Source: Eucalyptus grandis (taxonomy: Eukaryota > Streptophyta > Magnoliopsida > Myrtales > Myrtaceae). Taken from it: DNA of 64,000 bases. Shown here one piece after another: positions 55,918 through 64,000 of the stretch (position 1 is the stretch's first letter; each line of letters begins with the position of its first letter). The notes below the pieces were generated by a model that saw only the letters and a program-made list of their open reading frames with translations, ran no database searches and was not told the DNA's origin. The position numbers were made by a program, and so were the translations under genes. The stretch covers positions 50,111,127 through 50,175,126 of the forward strand of contig NC_052618.1 of NCBI RefSeq assembly GCF_016545825.1. Reading direction: 5' to 3'.

Positions 55918-58900
55918 TATGACAACCTAAAAATAAGACAAGAGTCGTCACTAGCCTCATTTTGGGGGTCAGCTAGAAAACTTAATCGAGAGTTGGAAGT
56001 GTTCCCTTGATTCCTACACAACCAAATATCTAAGTTCAAAGACTTGAATTACGCTAATATTTCTATTAGCGCCCTTTCGGTACCTAAATAGTATGTTGTG
56101 TTTTCCTATCATGTCCATGCGTTTCTTTTTACATTTTCGAGATCATTAGTCATAAAGTAAGTGATCATACGTGGTTGATCATTTTCATTCTATTCTATTT
56201 CTAGAAAAAAAAAACAAGAAAAGAAAGCAATCGATGGAATTAAAATTACAAGACAGTAAGTAAATAATCAAGGAAAACAATAAATCTACCATGCAATCCT
56301 AGAAAATAATTGAAAAAAGATGAGAGAAAGAAAGAAAACCCACAACTCGTCGGGTTTTATACAACAAATGGAACCCGAGACATATGTCGGGGAAATGAAT
56401 AGTACATGATAATGGTCGAAATGGACATTGACCTCCACCATCTTCGCGCTTTCTCCATCTTCGGGGTCCTAATCTAAATCTAATCTAAGAAACTTACAAC
56501 TAGGCGCATACAATGGAAAGAAACAAGCATACATATCAAAAAAAAAAAAAAAAAAAAGACATTATGTCGAGATCAATCATTTAAAGGAAGTGCAATACAA
56601 AAGTCAATTTTTGGGGCCTCGAGGTCGGCCTTTGTCTTTCATACGAGGGTCCCACTAAGACACCTACCCAATCCATTTTTTTGTGAATTATAGCAATTAT
56701 TGACCGATTGTATTCTCACATGGCCAATAACGCTTATAAGTCTCATAATCAAGCGATCTATGTGATCCTAGGATTTTCCCTCGATATCACCCATCGACCC
56801 TATCAGTCATCTAAAAATTACATGCATTGCAAAAATTTAAACACGCATGCAGGTCTTTTGAACCTTGTTTCTCAACAATCAAACAATAGTAAACCGTCTG
56901 CGGGTTACTTATTACCAAGGGTGTGCGCCAATCACAAAGAAAGGCAATTTACAATGCATGACGAGATTATATGTATGAAGGGTACACATAATATTTCAAA
57001 AACATATCTCGAAATTATTCATGAAAAGTTTTGAGACAATGTGATGTCTCAACTATGAAAGGAATTCAATTGCCAAGGCTAGCCTGGGGCTCACATAAAT
57101 GCACTCACAAGCATCGTAGGCATTTTAAATACAATTCAAACCATGACTTTAACAATGTCAAAATAAGATTTTAAAAATATTTGAAAATATTTAAGATTAA
57201 GGAATATCTAGGCTATGAATATGGTCCAAACCATGATTTTTTCCTTAAGCTAAATGGAGTTTTGGAGAAAACCCTTTTTGGAAATCATTATTTTTGGGGA
57301 AACATCATATGTACCAAAGTATTTTTTGAAAGATGCAATTCGAAAAGGCCGATTGTTTAACAACAAAGATGAAAAACATTTAGAAAATTTTTTATGGAGA
57401 TGGTGTGGCCTAATTTTATGCACAAACTAACCTAAAAGGTATAACTGAGCAATCATAATCATGTTTATATTAGAATTTTTTTAGAACAAACATATAAAGA
57501 CAGCAAAATTAGGCAATAATTAATGATAATTTGGTAATGAAAATTTTTTCTAACATGCATGATATGATGATGAACAACTTTCATGAAGAAAGTTTTCTTA
57601 AATAATCTATACAGGATTTTACAAAAATCAAACAACAAGCAACAACACATTAGAAATTTGTCAAAACAACAGGACGTTCAGCTAATATCACAAGGATTTG
57701 TCTTATCAAAACATGTCTAAAAACCATCAACTTTATACACAACATAACCAACATGATGACTAACAAGTTTCATTAAGAAGCCAAGTTCATATTCTAAATA
57801 TAAAAAATGGAACAAAAATATCAAAAGTCTATCCAAATAGGGGTTTGAACAGGGGTCCGAATTTGATCCATTGTCCAGATTGTGATCTAAATTTGAAAAA
57901 AAATGGAAAATAGTCCAAATAATAAGTGATTGGTATGAAATTTTGCATTAGAAACTTCTAAGTGTGCCTTACATCTTCCTAGAAGAGCTCGAGTCCAAAC
58001 TAGGTTAATTTGGTATTTTAAGATTGAGATCTTTAAAAGTGTTTGCATCAGTAATTAAGAAAACAGAATATAAGCATTCATTAGCAAAACTTAAAATTAC
58101 TCAAAGAATGCTCAAATGGCATGAAGAAATCACATGGGACTTAGGATTGGATACACGGGACTTAGGATTGGATGTGACGGAAAGTTTGGATAGTCATCTA
58201 ATCCTAAGTTGGCATGCAAAATGTCATACAATTTAAATGACATTATGAGATGATTCATGATTCCTAATGATATGCTTGGGAATTCTAAGTGTGATGAACA
58301 CTTTTTGTGAGACAATTTAATGTGCAAGATGAAATTCAAATAACATGACCTAAACACTTATGCAAACCTTACAACATGCGGTTCAAGCATCAGTAAGGCA
58401 TGATTGTAAGATTTGATCCTTAGATGACTCAAACACGCATGGAAATATGCACATATGACAAGATTTTGTTTCAGCATTAAGTTTACAGAACAAGCATGAT
58501 TTCATTCATCCTCAAGACATGCATAAATCCTACCAAAAATCTCACATACAGAGCATACGATTATAAATATTTCTCATTCATAAATCAAAACTCAATTAAG
58601 ATTACATGAGTCATGACAAAAATGGCAAAACAGACCAATCTATATGTCCAACACATATTGCTGCAGTATCTTTTAATCTAATGCATGCAATTGATTCACA
58701 TTGCCAATTTAAAAACCTAGCAAAACATGCATCAATTGAACATATATATAATTTATTTCAACTCTCGTGAAGGATTTGAGTTCAAATAAGTGCATTTATG
58801 GACTCAATTTCATCAAAACAAATCTCGGACTAATGCAGAGCAGACTGACCTATGTTCAGATGTAAGCAATTTTGACCTAACTAAACATATTTAAAAAATT

Positions 58901-59895
58901 TGAAAAAAATACAGGACATGCAAAACACCTGTACAAGAAACTTTTATCAAGGAAAGTTGTTCTAAAAATCAACATAAAAGTCAGCACAAAAATAACAAAA
59001 TCAAATGTCGATATGGAACATATTGACCTAAGTAGATCTAAGTAGATCTGATCTAGCTGAACACATCCAAAAATCATGAAAAAAAAAAAAAACAAAAGAT
59101 GCACAAGATGATTTGGAACAAACTCATGAAGAAAATTTTGTCAAAAAATGGTCATGAAAGTTGGCACAAAAATAACAAGGCCAAAAGGTGAAACAGGATC
59201 AAAACCGAAAAAATAAGACCTAAACTACTGCAGAATCGTTAATCTTCGGAGGTGTTTTTTCGAGGATCAAACGATACTCGATTAGGGCGTACAACCTATC
59301 GTTTTGAAGCTCGGGATGTCTATTATCTAATCTTTAGAGGACTTGAGCTTAAACAAGTTACCTATGTACAAGCCTATGAAAATCACAAATTAGGCTCAAA
59401 ATCATAATTACCATTCAAATCATCAACAAAGCATTACGACATTCATACTCATCAATCTTAAGCATGTAAAAACTCTTAATCTTGAATCCTAGCCCTGATC
59501 GACTAACTCGATCTCGCTTCATCGGATTCGAGTTTAGAATTGTTATCTTTGTCGCGATTTTCATTGATTCTAATCGCAATCGATCAGATCAAGTCACCGG
59601 ATCACAATTGGGACTCCAAGAATGTATATTAAGTCACTACGACTCGGATCGGGATCAGTCGAACCACCAGCTCAAGGAAAAAAGGAAGAATTGGTCTAAA
59701 ATGGACCAACCGTGACTTGTTGACAAAGATCTGGCCACCGGTGAAGATCTAGCCATCGATCTGGTCTCCTCTGTGCATAGCAACGTCAAAGGCCCCTAGC
59801 ACTACAAATAACCAGCATCTTGAAGGTTTGAGAGCTCTAGCAACCACCGGTTCGGGCCTAGAATGAGACTGGTCCGAGAGGCGAACCGAAACTTT

Positions 59896-59896
59896 T

Positions 59897-59937
<41 letters not shown>

Positions 59938-59940
59938 GAG
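59896..59940. repeat. (GA)n microsatellite in the LTR leader
   Basis: A GA run with one GC interruption, about 110 bp downstream of the minus-strand TATA box. On the transcribed strand it is (CT)n, comparable to the (CT)/(GA) run in LTR E. Confidence 0.93.
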
Positions 59941-60050
59941 TGATCTGTTTGAGCAAGATTTTGGAGGGAGAAAGGAGAGAGAGGCTTGAAGAGAGAGGAA
60001 ATTTCATGCAAATGAAGCCCCCTCCTTTTGAAAATAGAAGAGATTTCACT

Positions 60051-60057
60051 TATATAC
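60051..60057 (-). promoter_or_regulatory. TATA box of the long LTR
   Basis: The minus strand reads TATATAA within GAGAGTATATAAGTG, followed by a leader with AAAAGGAGGGGGCTTC. A single match supported by its position in the LTR-like unit. Confidence 0.5.
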
Positions 60058-61716
60058 TCTCACATTAAGCGATTTTGGCCATTGGTTCAATTCGACGGTC
60101 AAAATCTCGATTCGATGGTCAAAAATCTATTTCAAAGGCTCTATCATGATCTCGAGGTGTTAGATAATTGATCTAGTGGGTTTGATTTGCAAAAAACCAA
60201 GCCAAAATCAAGAATTACATCAAAATATCTAATTATGGGTTAATTTGCAATTTGACAAAATTCAATTATCAATTTGTAAAATTTTGGAAAATTGAATGTG
60301 TAGAAGTGAAATTGGGATTGAGAGGGTTCCAAAATCGATGGTCGAACGCCAAGAACTAGCCGACAAGGGCCTAAACTGGCTAATCCCACCGGCGGCTGGT
60401 TAGATCGGCTGGACTAGTTCAGTTTCGATCGAATTTTGACCAATTCTTGATCAGTTTGGTCCGGTTCCTGCTATTTTGTCAACTTGGGAACCTTGTGGGT
60501 AAAAAATTTATACAATTTGACCCCTAGATGACCAAATTGAAAAGGAATTTTATCTTTTTTACGAAGAAATTGACCAATTAAGATACAATTAAGCTAATCA
60601 AACCTTATGAACGTGATCTAGGGGTTTTTTATTGACCTAATTTAATGATTACCATGGGAAAAAAAAGGATGGAAACCATGGGTGCTTCGAATTGGGCCTA
60701 AACGGCTAAAATTGTAAAATTTACAATTAAATGAGAAAAATTACAAATTAACTAAAATTAAACTCAATTAGTGCCATAATTGCCCTATCTATTGAGCTAC
60801 CCATATGTAAGATTACTTATCATATTCAAATTGATTTTGAATTGAAGTGCTCGAGCTTAGATCAAAAATAGACCTAAGCCTAATATTAAAATTGGACCTA
60901 GATTCACGAAATTAAACCATAGCCATAAATGGGTCAATTCGAATTTTGTCAATTGAAGCTTAATTGCTTTATTTTCTAATGCTTGGGAGGATAAAATTCT
61001 TCAAATTGATAAGTTATTGTGTGAATTCCACAAAATTGATCTTGAATTTGGACTTTTATTAAGAAATGAGTGAGAAACAATCATTCGTTCGCAAGTTATG
61101 AATGATCGATTTTGGTCCCCTAATTAGGGCTCAAAATTGCAATTCATATTTTGACTCGATAAATCACAAAATTGAATGTTTGAACACATTTCAGATAGTC
61201 CCTAAACCAAATGTCAAAGAAGGAACTACGCCTAATTATGACTAGAATAAAAGTAATTTTATTTTTGGTCAATTTAGAACCTAAATCGAATTTTGTGAAA
61301 TTTTTGACACAAAAGTCAAATTGGCATTAAAATAAATGTATTTGTGCATTATTTATTTATTTATTTTTGTCAAAGGTTTGAAAAAAAGTCAACCATTTAG
61401 TTGACTTTTTCTAAAAGGTTGATTTTTTTGGTCAAATCTTTGAATTTTCAAGAACTTGATTTGAAAAAAGTGAAATTAAAACTAAATAGAATTTTTTTGG
61501 GTAAAAAAATCAATTTTTGACCCGGAAGTCAATCGTTTGACATTTCAAGTTTTTCTTGAAAATGAGCTAAAAATTGCTTAAAAAGGACAATAAAAAAAAT
61601 GAAAAATGACACTTTTTGGTTGAAAGATAGGGCTTCGTCGCAATCGAAACCTAAATGTTGATTTTTACCTTTTAATAATGCGTTGACTAAAAATCAAGTG
61701 TCAAAACCAACAAGGC

Positions 61717-62150
61717 TTGGCTGACGAGCCATGGTCTCGCCAAGGGTTGACGATGCTTCGATAAGGTCGCCGGCCCTCATCTAGCCGGTCGCCGGTCATC
61801 CCAAGGCCGACGATTGGCCACCTTGAAGAAGAAGACAAAGGGTAGAAAGAAAGGAAAAAAAGAAAAGAAGAAAAATAAAAAAATAAAATAATACAATTAT
61901 TTAAAAAATAAATAAAAACGATTTGAAGTAGGAATTGAAATTTTGCTCTATACAAAAAAATATTTAATTTTGTATTTTAATTTATTTTTTAGTATTTAGT
62001 ATTTATATTTTATTATTTACTATTTAATAATAATTTGATTAGTTAATATTTTTATTACTTAGTATAAATATAATTAATCAATATAATTTCTATGATTTGA
62101 TAAAATTTTAGAATGGAATAGAATTCTAAATTTGAATTATTTTGGTGAGA
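61717..62150. other. Unassigned; short GC-rich then AT-rich DNA
   Basis: GGTCGCCGGCCCTCATCTAG at 61766 resembles modules in the GC-rich part of 55340-55450, hinting at a shared MITE-type core. No gene seen. Confidence 0.4.
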
Positions 62151-62515
62151 CCATATTTTATTAATTTCTCAATCCTACGTGGCTTGTCAGCATGCCCAAT
62201 CAACATATAACCTCAAATGATGTCATTTAAAAATTGTAAATAGTAATTGTTTGAGTGTAAAATTTTATTTAAAGTGATCACTTCAGTGTCAGTTATTGTT
62301 AAAAAGTGATCACTTCACTGCTAAGCATGCCACGTGAAAATGCCTTGCAAATTGGATTTTTCAAATAATATGCCAAGTCATATAAAAATTTTAATTATAA
62401 AAGTCACATATTATTTTTGCCCAGAATTTTTCGCCGTTGATACTTAAGTAATCCGACAAAAACTTTTGGCACTAAACTGAGCATCATACACAACTTTTGA
62501 TACTTCTAGTATTCT
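62151..62515. mobile_element. MITE with AGTACAC-type terminus, left-truncated copy
   Basis: It aligns with 44333-44713: ATATTTTATTAATTTCTCA, TAAAGTGATCACTTCAGTG, GCTAAGCATGCCACGTG, and the terminal ACTTTTGATACTTCTAGTA. About 140 bp of the left side, including the left TIR, is absent. Confidence 0.8.
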
Positions 62516-63239
62516 TTTTATGTGGAATTTCTTACTAGATGAAATAGTGTGCTATGTGGGATGCGCCATATCATCAAATGAGTATGAAATCAGTATACGA
62601 ATAAAGTTTACCAAAAAAGAGAAAAGAGATAAATGGGGTGAGATCAATTATATGGAGCTTAGTTTTCTATTACACCATCATTTCTTCTCAAATAAAGTTA
62701 CATGAGTACGCGGTAATCTGCATTTAATAAATTCTGATTTAAGAGTTTCGTGCTTGCAGAGCTAGTCATGGGAATCAATACAACGTTATTGTATATGACT
62801 AGGAGGATGAAATTATTAACCCAAAGTTCAAAAAAGATCTAGGTATCTTGTTTGATAGGACGATGTATTACAAGCACAATACTTTTATTTAGAAGATTAC
62901 CAAAAAAGAGTTCAAGTTCGAGCTCATTAATAAATCCCAATTAGGACGGTTCACCATATGCCACATCCCTAATGTGGGATCTCGTGTCAAACACCCTCAA
63001 ATCTATATCTAGCACAAAATTTACAAGCCATTCTCTGTGAAGGCAAGCCTGAATCAAGTTAGAACTTGTTGATTCTTACCTCAATTGATGGAGTAACTCT
63101 TTTTTATAACGCTTTATTCTTCACTTTCCTCATACCAAATGCATCTAACTTGCTCCATAAACATGACAAAATTTAGCGTCATAACCATGAAAACCACAAT
63201 ATCTTCTTCTCAGTTTGTCCATCTTTCCTCCATCCCCGT

Positions 63240-63275
<36 letters not shown>

Positions 63276-63399
63276 CCTTTTTCTTCTCTCTCTCTCCCTT
63301 GTCTTGTTTATCTCCACTATAATGGACTAATACATTTTCGTGCATGGCTGGTCGGCCACTTTCTAGGAATCAAAGAAACCATTAAAATTGTTATTTGAT
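62516..63399. other. Unassigned; contains a (TA)n run at 63241-63272
   Basis: The start (62550-62705) matches 53050-53215. The remainder has no ORF of note; TGCCACATCCCTAATGTGGG near 62959 is a short inverted repeat (CCACAT/ATGTGG). Confidence 0.5.
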
Positions 63400-64000
63400 T
63401 ACGTAATTTGTGGATTGACTTTTATTTCTTAGGCATTTACATAATTTGAGGTACTTTCCAAATGTTCATTGAGTATTATATCTATGTGGTGCAACCATGA
63501 AATCAGTTGTCTTATCCCAAATCATGTATATATTCCTTATTATCACAACCTCGTAATATCTCGTATGGATGTTGACATGTCACTAGGTGTCAAAATTTCA
63601 GTCTACAAACACTATTAATAAGTTAACTTCAATATTGAGCAAGCAAATTATCGACTGAATAGGTAATTGCCCACCTCTTTTTGGAATTATAGATACTAGT
63701 AAATCACCTAGATGATACCAATCCCACCAATATACCCGCCGGGTGATCGCACTTGAAGAATATTAAAGGTGGCTCCCATCGGTCTCAGAGGTGGTCCCCA
63801 TTATGTAGCACTTTGCCCTTATAAGGTTTAAGAGATGGCTCTCATAATGTAACACTTTGTCCCACATGACACTTAATTTTAGGGATTAGTAAAAAAGATC
63901 GAAAGCCCAAATCAGGCAAATCGGACGGCCCACATTTGCAGGTCTGTATAGGCTCGGGCCAAGATTTCGAGCTCCCTCTTATTTATACTAAAAGTACTTT
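63400..64000. repeat. Diverged repeat R2 with R1 copy 4, reaching the window edge
   Basis: The partner of 53720-54330, in the same orientation and block order, including CACTTTGTCCCACATGACAC and AGGCTCGGGCCAAGATTTCG near the right edge. It continues beyond the window. Confidence 0.7.

Larger units (their letters stand above)
55918..61716 (-). mobile_element. Probable long Tat/Ogre-type LTR
   Basis: On the minus strand the right edge reads TGTTGGTTTTGACACTTGAT, near the TGTTGACACC start of the other Tat LTRs. A TATA box with GC-rich leader follows (60051-60057). The left edge carries GGTACCGAAAGGGCGCTAAT-like and AGTGACGACTC-like blocks found near the 3' end of the 25163 LTR (GGTACC[C/G]AAAGGGCATTAG; TTAGTGGCGACTCC). 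Ogre LTRs can reach 5-6 kb, so 5.8 kb is possible. No primer site or polypurine tract was found, so both edges are provisional; it could be a solo LTR or include insertions. No coding sequence of note is inside. Confidence 0.45.

Noticed and set aside
59858..60049. 63-codon Ser/Leu ORF on the minus strand
   Set aside because: Translation of the (CT)n leader below the LTR TATA box.
1..64000. tRNA, rRNA, riboswitch or CRISPR features
   Set aside because: None recognised by eye. The only tRNA-related sequences are retrotransposon primer sites. A covariance-model scan was not possible.

Overview
This is plant nuclear DNA, almost certainly from a woody dicot. The evidence is nested Ty3/gypsy and Ty1/copia LTR retrotransposons of plant lineages (Tekay/Del, Tat/Ogre, Tork/Tnt1), plant-type TIR elements (short non-autonomous DNA transposons), microsatellites, long AT-rich stretches, and one decayed plant pathogenesis-related-1 (PR-1) gene. 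The style of the repeats reminds me of Myrtaceae, but that is only an impression. Nothing suggests a bacterial, viral or organellar origin, and I found no convincing intact host gene.

Layout, left to right. 1-4393: minus-strand internal region of a Tekay-like gypsy element with a nonsense-riddled gag-pol, followed by its primer binding site and 5' LTR (4394-7434). 7435-11709: two LTRs of a second gypsy family joined head to tail; both have lost their left end. 11710-17424: a decayed Ty1/copia element carrying a solo Tat-type LTR (13909-16412). 17425-40102: a nest of insertions inside the copia 3' LTR. There, LTR D (17425-40102) is split by solo LTR B (18046-37590). LTR B is split by solo LTR C (20002-24889) and by a structurally complete 11.1 kb Tat/Ogre-type element (25163-36248). 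LTR C is itself split by a foldback TIR element (21923-23301). Target-site duplications read directly from the sequence support the order: GATCG-derived for D, AGGAA for B, GTCT(T/G) for C, CTGGT for the Tat element, and CCGATCTTGG for the foldback element.

The 11.1 kb Tat/Ogre-type element has two LTRs, a primer binding site, a polypurine tract and one long intact gag frame. Protease, reverse transcriptase, RNase H and integrase are entirely absent. It therefore looks like a non-autonomous, gag-only (TR-GAG-like) element that would depend on proteins from a full-length relative. Seven ~121-bp tandem repeats lie upstream of its 3' LTR.

Right of the nest (40.1-64 kb) lie older, more degenerate sequences: copia LTR relics (40.1-40.7 and 47.9-48.7 kb), the PR-1 pseudogene (40720-41196, minus), members of a TIR family (41828-43137, 44193-44713, 62151-62515), a gypsy solo LTR (45175-47256), a non-repetitive stretch with a weak gene candidate near 50.9-51.2 kb, a set of recurring unclassified repeats (52-54.5 and 63.4-64 kb), and a probable very long minus-strand Tat/Ogre LTR (about 55.9-61.7 kb).

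There is no operon or pathway here. The biology is that of a decaying, repeatedly re-invaded heterochromatic segment in which one defective gag-only element is the best preserved unit.
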